Part shown: one piece after another, positions 9,492 through 17,199 of the stretch
Numbering within the stretch: position 1 is the stretch's first letter
How the letters are laid out: the number at the start of each line of letters is the position of its first letter
From: Tunturibacter psychrotolerans
Lineage (GTDB): Bacteria; Acidobacteriota; Terriglobia; Terriglobales; Acidobacteriaceae
Assembly (NCBI RefSeq): GCF_040359615.1
Contig: NZ_CP132942.1
Location: 2,604,001 to 2,668,000 of the forward strand
DNA: 64,000 nt
Direction: 5' to 3'
Made by a program: the position numbers and the translations under genes
The notes under the pieces: generated by a model
Databases searched by the model: none
Told to the model about the DNA's origin: nothing
What the model saw: only the letters and a program-made list of their open reading frames with translations

Positions 9492-10120
9492 TCGGATTTC
9501 TAAGACAAAACGGGTACGACATTGGACGGCTGACATTCGAGCACCTATGGCTAACGCTCTCCGCCATGCTTTTGGCTGCGGCGATCGGATTGCCATTGGG
9601 GATTTTATTGACCCGAAGGCAGGCGCTGGCGAAACCCGTCATCGGGGTTGCGAATGTATTGCAAACCATACCCAGCCTCGCGCTCTTCGGTCTGTTGTTG
9701 CCGGTGCCATGGCTGGGAGAAAATGCTGCGCGCCTCGCAATACTGGCTTTAACGGGCTACGCTCTGCTACCAATTTTGCGCAATACCTACGCTGGAATCG
9801 GCAGCGTCGACCCCGCGCTGGTAGACGTCGCCAATGCGATCGGGATGACCTCCTGGCAGCGGCTGGTAAAGGTTGAGCTTCCTATGGCCGCGAGCGTGAT
9901 TCTGGCTGGCCTGCGAACCGCGACTGTGACATGTGTCGGTGTGGCGACCATCGCAGCGGCAATCGGCGCTGGCGGATTGGGTGAGCTGATCTTTCGCGGG
10001 GTAGCAAGCGTGGACAACGGGCTGGTGCTGGCAGGCGCGATTCCGGCCGCGTTGCTGGCCCTTATTGCCGATGCAGGTCTGGGGTTGCTGGAGAAGCGGT
10101 TCGCCGTGAGGCGAGTCTGA
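9488..10120 (+). CDS. ABC transporter permease, osmoprotectant (OpuCB/ProW-like) type
   Basis: A 210-residue inner-membrane permease with about five or six hydrophobic segments. The family motifs are NVLQTIPSLALFGLLLP, which is typical of betaine/choline permeases, and the EAA-like loop DVANAIGMTSWQRLVKVELPMA that contacts the ATPase. The start ATG at 9488 overlaps the upstream gene's stop. Its TGA shares bases with the ATG of the substrate-binding gene at 10120. Only one permease gene is present, so a homodimer is expected. Confidence 0.92.
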   Translation: MIGFLRQNGYDIGRLTFEHLWLTLSAMLLAAAIGLPLGILLTRRQALAKPVIGVANVLQTIPSLALFGLLLPVPWLGENAARLAILALTGYALLPILRNTYAGIGSVDPALVDVANAIGMTSWQRLVKVELPMAASVILAGLRTATVTCVGVATIAAAIGAGGLGELIFRGVASVDNGLVLAGAIPAALLALIADAGLGLLEKRFAVRRV

Positions 10121-11040
10121 TGCGGGTTGAGCGCCGACTGCGTGGGTTGAACTGGATACTATCGTCGGTACTTCTTGCGTGGCTAACAGCATGCGCTCCG
10201 CCACGGTCTTCGCGAATCACCATCGGCGCGAAGAACTTCACCGAGCAGGTGGTGCTGGGAGAGATGTTTGCGCAGGAGATCGAGGCCGTGACCGGGGAGC
10301 AGGTAGATCGTCGCTTCTATCTGGCCGGAAGCTATCTCTGTCAGCAGGCGATGGTGAGCGGGCGTATCGATGGATACGTGGAGTACACCGGCACAGCGTT
10401 GACTGCGATCCTCAAGCAACCGCTTCCCGCGATTGGTCAACGAAACGAGGCGACCGTGTTTCGTGAGGTGAGCGCTCTGTACGCCTCAAAGTACAAAATA
10501 AAGGTGGGCCCTGGGCTCGGGTTCGAGGACACCTTCGCCATGGTGGTGCGTGGTGACGATGCGAAGCGTTTAGGCGTGACGACGATCTCGGATGCTGTAA
10601 AGACCTCACCAACGCCGGAAGGATGGAGGTTAGGTGTGGGGTATGAGTTTCAATCACGCCCCGACGGATTGCGAGGCCTTGAAGCAACTTACGGACTGAA
10701 GTTCGCTGGCGAACCCCGGACGATGGACCTCGGTCTGCTCTACCGCGCACTGTCGAGCAACCAGGTGGACATGGTAGCGGGCAACTCGACCGACGGACCA
10801 ATTCGCGCGCTCGGATTTGTGGTGCTCGAGGATGACAAACACTACTTCCCGCCATACGAGGCCGTTCCGCTGGCCCGCGAAGATTCGTTGCAGAGGCATC
10901 CTGGAATACAGGTTGCGATGGATCGGCTGGCGGGAAAGGTGAGCGCGGACGAGGTGCGCGCAATGAACTACGCGGTCGACTCCGAGCACAAGGATGTAGC
11001 CGACGTGGTGAGGGAGTTTCGCCGATCGAAGGGGCTTTGA
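10120..11040 (+). CDS. Osmoprotectant-type substrate-binding lipoprotein
   Basis: Solute-binding component of the preceding ABC importer. The 306-residue protein has a lipoprotein signal with lipobox LTAC (Cys25). The OpuAC-type domain then begins ITIGAKNFTEQVVLGEMFAQ and contains DGYVEYTGTAL, both hallmarks of glycine betaine/choline/carnitine binding proteins. It is probably tethered to the outer leaflet of the inner membrane and delivers a quaternary amine. The start overlaps the permease stop. Without ligand-pocket comparison the exact substrate cannot be named. Confidence 0.92.
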   Translation: MRVERRLRGLNWILSSVLLAWLTACAPPRSSRITIGAKNFTEQVVLGEMFAQEIEAVTGEQVDRRFYLAGSYLCQQAMVSGRIDGYVEYTGTALTAILKQPLPAIGQRNEATVFREVSALYASKYKIKVGPGLGFEDTFAMVVRGDDAKRLGVTTISDAVKTSPTPEGWRLGVGYEFQSRPDGLRGLEATYGLKFAGEPRTMDLGLLYRALSSNQVDMVAGNSTDGPIRALGFVVLEDDKHYFPPYEAVPLAREDSLQRHPGIQVAMDRLAGKVSADEVRAMNYAVDSEHKDVADVVREFRRSKGL

Positions 11041-11065
11041 GCTTGATAAAGCAGGAGGGTTGCTA

Positions 11066-11566
11066 ATGGTTGAGCCATGGTTGCGGGGAACGCTGACCGA
11101 GGTCGATGCGCTGCGGAGACAGGTGATGCACGCCTTGGAACTGGCCGCCGAGGACGTCGAGCGATGGTGCGCAGGCTTAAGCGATGCCGAAATGAATGCG
11201 CGACCATTCGGAATCGCACCTGTAGCGTTTCATCTCAGGCATATCGCGCGAAGCCTCGATCGCCTGCTGACCTATGCGGAGGCAGGCACGTTGAACGGGG
11301 CCCAGATGGACGCGCTCGCCAGTGAGATGGAGAACGGCGCTTTTGCCGAGGTAGTCTTGGCCGAGGTCCGGGCAGGATTGAGCGAGGCGCGACGGAGAGT
11401 GCTGATGATCTCGCAGCGAAGTTACGAAGAGCCGCGCGGTGTGGGCCGCGCGCTGATACCGAGTACAGTGGGTGGCCTGCTCGTTCACTGCGCAGAGCAT
11501 ACGCAGCGGCACATCGGGCAGGCTGTCACCACGGCGAAGGTCGTAATGGCGTTGCGGAAAGAATGA
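11066..11566 (+). CDS. DinB-family protein (putative metal-dependent hydrolase/transferase)
   Basis: A 166-residue four-helix-bundle protein of the DinB/YfiT type. The metal-binding histidines are in FHLRHIARSLDRL and in the C-terminal HCAEHTQRHIGQ. Members include thiol-dependent transferases, and bacillithiol S-transferases belong to this fold. The presence of bshA 4 kb away makes a bacillithiol-linked role possible, though unproven. The start is ATG 11066, preceded by a strong GGAGGG at 11053-11058; an in-frame TTG six bases earlier is less likely. It is 25 bp after the ABC operon. Confidence 0.85.
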   Translation: MVEPWLRGTLTEVDALRRQVMHALELAAEDVERWCAGLSDAEMNARPFGIAPVAFHLRHIARSLDRLLTYAEAGTLNGAQMDALASEMENGAFAEVVLAEVRAGLSEARRRVLMISQRSYEEPRGVGRALIPSTVGGLLVHCAEHTQRHIGQAVTTAKVVMALRKE

Positions 11567-11683
11567 TCCCCAGGTTATTTCCCAGAGGAAAATCGAGCTC
11601 ATCCTATAGGTTGAGCAAAAGACCCTCCATTTGCATGGTTGACTCGCCCTACCTGGTCGCGTTGAATCGCTGCGAGGAAGAAC

Positions 11684-12910
11684 ATGCCAGAGACGCAGAA
11701 GATTCAAGCTGTAGCAAGCAAAACCGGATATTTTCTCGCTTTGGCGTCGATGTTCGCGGCCATTTCGGCGGCCTGCGTGATAATCCCGATGTTCGTCATT
11801 CGCCCCTTCCGTCCGCAGGGTGTGCGAGAGTTGGAGATCGCTCTGACCGTTCGTCATGCAGGCCCGTGGCTGGCCGCCTTGTGTGCTGCGGCAGTTCTGC
11901 TGGTGATGTTGAGAGTGTGGAAGACGGCGAAGATGGGAGCTCGAGTTGCGATGGCTGGTCTGTTGCTGGTGGCCTTCGCCGGTGCGATTCTCACGCATGT
12001 CAATGTCTTCGAAAAGATGTTCCATCCCTACGATTCACCATCTTTCGAGAACGCGGCAAAATCGCCGGTCGATTCGGACGACAAGGTGCTGGCGGTCAAG
12101 GTGGGAACCGAAGCGCGAGCTTATCCGATACGGACCATGGGTTATCACCACATCGTGAATGACACGGTAGGCGGCATCCCGATTGCCGTGACCTATTGCA
12201 CGTTGTGTCACACGGGGCTGGTGTGGAGTCGCATTGTCGAAGGAAAGCTGTTGCACTTTCGCCTGGCGGGAATTAACAACGGAAATGCTTTGTTGAGAGA
12301 TGAACAGACAAACAGCATTTGGCAACAGAGCACCGGTGAGGCTATCTTTGGCCCGTTGAAGGGGCAGCAACTGAAGCCGATTCGGAGTGACGAGTTGAGT
12401 TTCGCTCTATGGAAGAGCGAGCAGCCAAACGGGCAGGTGTTGAAGTCGGACCCGCTCTATGCGGCTGAGTACGATCCCAAAGACTGGGAGAAACATGTCG
12501 CGAGGACACCAACGGTGGTGGACACGACAAAGTCTGGAATAGGACCGCATGAGCTGATGCTGGGGGTCGTTGTCGCGGGTGCGAGCAAAGCCTATCCCAT
12601 TGAAGCAATCCTCCGGACAAAACTGATTCAGGACCGGGTCGGAGGCCAGCCGCTTCTAGTAGTGGTCGGGCCTGATCAGGCATCGATCAGGGTCTTCGAA
12701 GGAAGGCTTGAGAATGCGCCTCTGACCTTTGCCAGAGGCGTAGCCGATCAGGGAATGAGCGACGTCGAGACGGGCAGCGTCTGGAACTTCCAGGGATGCG
12801 CGGTAGAGGGAAAACTCGCAGGACGGTGCTTAACGGAGATCGACGCTCACAAAGACTACTGGTTCGACTGGATGAATCATCATCCTGAATCAGCGGTGTT
12901 CCGGGGTTGA
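11684..12910 (+). CDS. DUF3179-domain membrane protein
   Basis: A 408-residue protein with an N-terminal membrane part (three hydrophobic segments at about 15-40, 60-76 and 88-104) and a large DUF3179 domain. The domain has KVGTEARAYPIRTMGYHHIVNDTVGG, then VTYCTLCHTG, then STGEAIFGPLKG and a second half with VVAGASKAYPI. In this family the cysteine pair sits in a CxLC motif of unknown role. Here it reads CTLCH, which matches the CxxCH c-type heme-binding pattern. The domain would lie outside the cytoplasm. Function is unknown. The gene converges on ribA with only two bases between stops. Confidence 0.85.
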   Translation: MPETQKIQAVASKTGYFLALASMFAAISAACVIIPMFVIRPFRPQGVRELEIALTVRHAGPWLAALCAAAVLLVMLRVWKTAKMGARVAMAGLLLVAFAGAILTHVNVFEKMFHPYDSPSFENAAKSPVDSDDKVLAVKVGTEARAYPIRTMGYHHIVNDTVGGIPIAVTYCTLCHTGLVWSRIVEGKLLHFRLAGINNGNALLRDEQTNSIWQQSTGEAIFGPLKGQQLKPIRSDELSFALWKSEQPNGQVLKSDPLYAAEYDPKDWEKHVARTPTVVDTTKSGIGPHELMLGVVVAGASKAYPIEAILRTKLIQDRVGGQPLLVVVGPDQASIRVFEGRLENAPLTFARGVADQGMSDVETGSVWNFQGCAVEGKLAGRCLTEIDAHKDYWFDWMNHHPESAVFRG

Positions 12911-12912
12911 AG

Positions 12913-13578
12913 CTAGTTGACGAGGTGGCCCATCTTCTCGCGCTTGGTTTGCAGGTAGCGCTCGTTGGTCGGTTCGCTTGGCACCTCGGCGGAGATGCGT
13001 TCTACCACCTTGATGCCGGCAAGTTCCAGTGCTTCCACCTTCTCCGGATTGTTCGTGATGAGCCGGACCTCAGTAACGCCCATCTGCTTGAGGATCTCCG
13101 CAGGCAACTCGAAGTGTCGGCAATCGGCTTCGTAACCAAGTTCGAGATTCGCTTCGATGGTGTCGAGACCTTTGTCCTGCAGCTCATACGCGCGCAGTTT
13201 GGCCATCAGACCGATACCGCGCCCTTCCTGCTGTTCATAGAGCAGAATGCCGTTGCCTTCGTCGGTGATCAGGGCCATCGCAAGTTCGAGCTGTTGCCTG
13301 CAATCGCAGCGCAGGGAGTGGAAGACGTCGCCGGTGAGGCACTGCGAGTGAATCCGTACTAGCGGAGGTCCGGCGTGAACGTCGCCCATCACCAGAGCTA
13401 CCGCCCCTTCCACTCGCACAGCAGGTGGCGGAATGTTGTCGTTGCACGCGGCTGGGTTTTCGATGACACCTTCGAAGCCGAGGATACGGAACTGCCCCCA
13501 GCGGGTAGGAAAATCGGCGTCGGCTACTTTGGTCACACTTGCAAACGGCATTTCTCGATTATACGTTTCCTGCTTCAT
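12913..13578 (-). CDS. ribA: GTP cyclohydrolase II
   Basis: First committed enzyme of riboflavin synthesis, opening GTP to a diaminopyrimidine. This is the stand-alone RibA form (221 residues), not the RibBA fusion. The zinc ligands are Cys80, Cys91 and Cys93 in SQCLTGDVFHSLRCDC, followed by EQQEGRGIGLMAKLRAYELQ and NLELGYEADCR. The C-terminus with LITNNPEKVEALE is typical. An alternative start at 13551 (MPFASVTKV) is possible. It is divergently arranged from the LytS-type kinase and has no other rib gene beside it. Confidence 0.95.
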   Translation of the reverse strand: MKQETYNREMPFASVTKVADADFPTRWGQFRILGFEGVIENPAACNDNIPPPAVRVEGAVALVMGDVHAGPPLVRIHSQCLTGDVFHSLRCDCRQQLELAMALITDEGNGILLYEQQEGRGIGLMAKLRAYELQDKGLDTIEANLELGYEADCRHFELPAEILKQMGVTEVRLITNNPEKVEALELAGIKVVERISAEVPSEPTNERYLQTKREKMGHLVN

Positions 13579-13642
13579 GGAAATTAGATTGCGCTAACAG
13601 CCAGTTGGATGCGAAGTTGCGCGACCGGCGTAAAGTAGTTGT

Positions 13643-15046
13643 GTGACCCAGCCCGATCCCAAGCTGATTCTGATTACTTTGCTGATAGAACTCGGCGTCG
13701 CGGCGGCGGTTTCGAGTTCGTTGGCGCGGTCCAGAAGCTTCAAGAATCTTCTCCTTTTGGAGCGCCGGACTCCCCGACAGACAATGTGGCTGGTCATCAT
13801 CATCTGCGCGCCGCTCACTTTGGGGGTTTTGGTTCGGACAATGGTGCCCAACTTCTTAGCGGCCGACTTGTCCTTCGAAACCACAATTCTTCTTGGAATT
13901 CTGGTGGGACCCCTGGCGGCGATGGCTGGTGGGGCGACCCTGGCGATTCCGGCGTTGCTTCACCATGAGTATTGGGCGCTCCCGGTCAATCTCGCGATTG
14001 CCGCGATCTTTGGAGCGTTTGGCCGCTTCGCCGACCCGGAGGACGTCTGGTCGTTCTCGCCGATGATCGACCTGAGCATCTACCGCTGGGTGACCCGAAA
14101 TCTGCGGCGGCCGCAGTTCGATCGCCAGATTCTCCTGCTGCTGCTGGTGGCTGGCATGCAACTCGCAACCAGCGCGCTGTCGCATTACTTCCCCAGATAC
14201 TTCTTCGAACTCAGCTCCAGAGAGTGGTGGGTGCAGTTGCTGATCTGCGCCACAGCGCCGATTGTCGTTGGGATTCCGCTCAAGATCTGGAATGCAGTTC
14301 GAGTCGAAAGAAAACTGGAAGAGCAGGGAAGGCTATTGCTCGAGGCACGACTGGACGCCCTGCAACGTCAGATCAATCCGCACTTTCTATTCAACACGCT
14401 CAACTCCATCACCTCGCTCGTTCGTTCGCAGCCTGAACTCGCACGAGAGATGATCGTCAAGCTCGCCAACATCCTGCGCGTGCTGCTGAAGGACCGGGAG
14501 GCCTTCCTTCCACTTCGTGAAGAGCTGCGTTTTACCGACGATTATCTGGATATTGAGGTGGTGAGGTTTGGAGAAAAGCTTAAGGTCGTCAAAGAGATTG
14601 CCGACAACACTCTCGACATTGTGGTGCCGGGGATGCTTCTGCAGCCGCTGATTGAAAACAGCATCAAGCATGGTCTCGAGCCGCGAATCAGTGGCGGTAC
14701 GGTCACCCTGCGCAGCCGCATCACAGATCAAGGGCGGTTGCTGGTCGAGGTAGAGGACGACGGTGTAGGCATGGCTCCGGAGCGCGTTGACGTCTCTTCG
14801 ACGAGCGGACTGGTTCGTACAGGCAACGGAATCGGAGTTCGGAATGTCCGGGAGCGCATGCAGGTGCTATACGGCGATCTCGCGACGGTGGAGATCAACA
14901 GCCGTCCGGGCCGGGGGACGAAAGTCACGCTGTTGATGCCGATTCTCGACGCCGGAGCAGAGACCTGGGGACCCCTCGGCGTCGCAGCCGGTCAGGCTAT
15001 CAGTCACATGGTCGATGATGCAGTTCGTGCGATGACTCGGTCGTAG
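13643..15046 (+). CDS. LytS-type sensor histidine kinase
   Basis: A 467-residue membrane kinase that starts with GTG. Residues 1-215 form a 5TMR-LYT-like multi-helix sensor with about six hydrophobic segments. A short coiled linker (220-240) leads to the His_kinase domain with phospho-acceptor His247 in QINPHFLFNTLNSI. The HATPase_c part contains PLIENSIKHGLEPR, VEDDGVGM and GIGVRNVRERM. Such kinases normally pair with a LytTR-type regulator, but none is next to it, so it is an orphan here. The last 43 bases overlap the 3' end of bshA on the opposite strand. Confidence 0.92.
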   Translation: MTQPDPKLILITLLIELGVAAAVSSSLARSRSFKNLLLLERRTPRQTMWLVIIICAPLTLGVLVRTMVPNFLAADLSFETTILLGILVGPLAAMAGGATLAIPALLHHEYWALPVNLAIAAIFGAFGRFADPEDVWSFSPMIDLSIYRWVTRNLRRPQFDRQILLLLLVAGMQLATSALSHYFPRYFFELSSREWWVQLLICATAPIVVGIPLKIWNAVRVERKLEEQGRLLLEARLDALQRQINPHFLFNTLNSITSLVRSQPELAREMIVKLANILRVLLKDREAFLPLREELRFTDDYLDIEVVRFGEKLKVVKEIADNTLDIVVPGMLLQPLIENSIKHGLEPRISGGTVTLRSRITDQGRLLVEVEDDGVGMAPERVDVSSTSGLVRTGNGIGVRNVRERMQVLYGDLATVEINSRPGRGTKVTLLMPILDAGAETWGPLGVAAGQAISHMVDDAVRAMTRS

Positions 15047-16155
15047 TACTCCTCATAGAGCGGAATGACTCGTGAGGCGCAGAAGTGATCCTGCGCCGTT
15101 TTACGGCCTGCTCGCGCCATGGCTTCAAGACGTTGCTGATCGCCCAGCAGCGCGATCGCAGCGGTGGACATGGATTCAATATCGCCCACGTTGAAGAGAA
15201 GGCCGTTGTGGCCATCCTGGATAAGCTCTGCCACGCCTCCAACGCGTGTACCGATCGTCGGAACACTGCATGCCATCGCTTCGAGTGCGGCCAGCCCGAA
15301 CGACTCCATCTCACTCGGCATCAGCATCAGGTCGGCCAGCGGCAGCAGCTCGTTGACGTTATCCTGTTTGCCGATAAAATGAACACGGTCTTGCACGTCG
15401 TGCTCTCGCGCCAGATACTCGGCAACGCTGCGGTCAGGGCCGTCCCCAATCAGCATCAGGCGTGCCGGCATTGCCTTGGCGACCCGCGCAAATACCTTCA
15501 CAACGTCCTGAATGCGTTTAACCGGCCGAAAATTAGATAGGTGAACCAGCAGCCGTTCGTTCGGTTCTGCGAAGCGTGGACGCATCTCGGCCACCAGTTT
15601 CGGATCGCGAAAATAAACATCGCAGTTGACGAAGTTGCGGATCACTTCAATCTCCGAGGTGATGGAGAAGGCCTCGCGAGTGCGGTCGCGGAGATAGCTC
15701 GAGATGCTCGTGACGCCGTCGGACTCCTCGATACCGAACTTCGTAATCGGTAGATACGACCGGTCAAGACCGACCAGCGTGATGTCGGTGCCATGAAGCG
15801 TCGTGATAAAGGGAAGATGAATTCCACGCGTCGCCAGCATCTGGCGGGCCAGCAGAGCACTGACAGAATGAGGAATTGCATAGTGAACGTGCAGGAGGTT
15901 CAGCGAATAGAACTCGGCCACCTCGGCCATGCGAGTGGCGAGTGCAAGGTCGTATGGTGGGTGTTCAAACAGTGGATAGTTCGAAACCGCAACCTCGTGG
16001 AAGTGAATATTCGACTCGCGGCCGCTAAGACGAAAAGGCTGGGAGTACGTAATGAAGTGAATCTCGTGGCCACGAGCAGCAAGCTCAATGCCAAGCTCGG
16101 TAGCGACGACACCGCTGCCGCCGTAGGTGGGATAACAGGTGATGCCGATCTTCAT
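15004..16155 (-). CDS. bshA: N-acetyl-alpha-D-glucosaminyl L-malate synthase
   Basis: First enzyme of bacillithiol synthesis, which joins GlcNAc from UDP-GlcNAc to L-malate in the cytoplasm. It is a GT4, GT-B-fold protein. The start was set at ATG 16155 (MKIGITCYPTYGGSGVVATE), giving 383 residues. The glycine-rich donor-side loop YGGSGVVATELG, FITTLHGTDITLVG, the SNFRPVKRI segment and the ESFGLAALEAMACSVP motif are characteristic of BshA rather than of generic GT4 enzymes. Transcription comes from the deacetylase gene upstream, with a gap of 104 bp. BshB and BshC are not in this window under recognisable sequences. Confidence 0.9.
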   Translation of the reverse strand: MKIGITCYPTYGGSGVVATELGIELAARGHEIHFITYSQPFRLSGRESNIHFHEVAVSNYPLFEHPPYDLALATRMAEVAEFYSLNLLHVHYAIPHSVSALLARQMLATRGIHLPFITTLHGTDITLVGLDRSYLPITKFGIEESDGVTSISSYLRDRTREAFSITSEIEVIRNFVNCDVYFRDPKLVAEMRPRFAEPNERLLVHLSNFRPVKRIQDVVKVFARVAKAMPARLMLIGDGPDRSVAEYLAREHDVQDRVHFIGKQDNVNELLPLADLMLMPSEMESFGLAALEAMACSVPTIGTRVGGVAELIQDGHNGLLFNVGDIESMSTAAIALLGDQQRLEAMARAGRKTAQDHFCASRVIPLYEEYYDRVIARTASSTM

Positions 16156-16259
16156 AGTCTTCCCATACTTTGGAGTCGCGTGCGTTGCTTCAGGTATTGG
16201 ACGAAACAAACTTCCTGTAAGACTCCTTCGTCTCGTCCTCGTTGCTACACAAGGCGCTG

Positions 16260-17129
16260 CTAAGCGCCAAGGTCCCCATAGTTGATGAGTTGCGGCGCGT
16301 TTGGTTGCAAAGACCGTGCAGGAAGTTCGGTGAGCAGCGCGTTACGTTCGATATCGCGATGGGTTCGGAGTCGGGTGATGACGCGGTCCAGATCGCCGTC
16401 GTTGTAACCAGGGTGACAGCAAAGCTCGAAGGTCCCCTCCGCTGGCAGCGCATGGAGAAGTTGGCGCAGAGTTGGCGCGTCCAGATGGCCGGTCGCGGAG
16501 ATGCCAATCGTCCCGTCCGTGGTGAGCACCCGCGCATCGCGAATTTGAAGTTGGCGTTCGAATCTGTGCTGAAGATTGCCGAGCAGCTTCACCTGAAGGC
16601 GGCGAAGCCGGTTCCCGTGCCCTAGAGCGAGACTCCATGGTCGCTCGAACGGATTGCGAATCGCACCGATCGAACAGCGCTCAGCCACACGCAAAAGCGG
16701 CCGCGTTACAGCAGGGAAGAGGTGGGTGTGTTTGTGCGTGTCCAGATGAGTGACGTGAATGCCGGCGCTCCGCAACTTCTCGACCTGCGCAAATGCTTCA
16801 CGTTCAATCTCGTCTTCGCTGATCTTGCCACGGAGGAGCATCTGTACAAAGCCGCTCAGCGAGGGGCGAAAGGTTTTGCCATCGGCGCCCAGCAGTGTAG
16901 GGATATTTTGCGGTGACGAAACAGGAATGCCGTCGGTGAGCGTGACGTGGCAGCCGACGCCAAGAGCAGGGTTAGCTTGAGCAAGCGCAACAGCGTTGTC
17001 GAACGCAGCACCGGTCGCCATCAGCGTGGCAGAAGTGAGGGCTTTGGCCTGGTGAAGCTCTGCGATGGCGCGGTTGACTCCCTGGGTGAGGCCGAAGTCG
17101 TCCGCATTAATGATGAGTCGAGCAGGCAT
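16260..17129 (-). CDS. ChbG/YdjC/HpnK-type carbohydrate deacetylase
   Basis: A 289-residue protein of the YdjC fold, metal-dependent deacetylases that remove acetyl groups from N-acetylated sugars such as diacetylchitobiose or hopanoid-linked GlcNAc. The N-terminal LIINADDFGLTQGVNRAI carries the Asp10/Asp11 pair. GCHVTLTDG (His61), HVTHLDTHKHTH and the late CHPGYND give the metal and catalytic sites. It lies directly upstream of bshA on the same strand. The bacillithiol pathway needs a GlcNAc-malate deacetylase, usually a LmbE-type BshB, so this neighbour is notable though not the usual enzyme. Another cell-envelope substrate is equally possible. Confidence 0.85.
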   Translation of the reverse strand: MPARLIINADDFGLTQGVNRAIAELHQAKALTSATLMATGAAFDNAVALAQANPALGVGCHVTLTDGIPVSSPQNIPTLLGADGKTFRPSLSGFVQMLLRGKISEDEIEREAFAQVEKLRSAGIHVTHLDTHKHTHLFPAVTRPLLRVAERCSIGAIRNPFERPWSLALGHGNRLRRLQVKLLGNLQHRFERQLQIRDARVLTTDGTIGISATGHLDAPTLRQLLHALPAEGTFELCCHPGYNDGDLDRVITRLRTHRDIERNALLTELPARSLQPNAPQLINYGDLGA

Positions 17130-17160
17130 AGATCTCAGTAAAGTTTACTCGGATCAGTTA

Positions 17161-17192
17161 GCCCCTGAGCTGCGATCAACAGACTCAGGGGC
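17161..17192 (-). terminator. Hairpin after the GH3 gene
   Basis: A perfect 9-bp inverted repeat (GCCCCTGAG at 17161-17169 with CTCAGGGGC at 17184-17192, 14-nt loop) lies 8 bp beyond the GH3 stop on the minus strand. There is no clear T-run after it, so it is a weak terminator or 3'-end hairpin. Confidence 0.45.
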
Positions 17193-17199
17193 CCGATGC

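Noticed and set aside
11177..12025. 282-codon minus-strand frame
   Set aside because: It is antisense to the DinB and DUF3179 genes, which have clear family motifs; its own translation is low-quality.
15004..15046. Frameshift or assembly error suggested by overlap of convergent genes
   Set aside because: Both the LytS-type kinase and bshA end naturally with intact C-termini; 43-bp tail overlaps are common in compact genomes, and cobA with the PEP-CTERM gene shows a similar 11-bp case.
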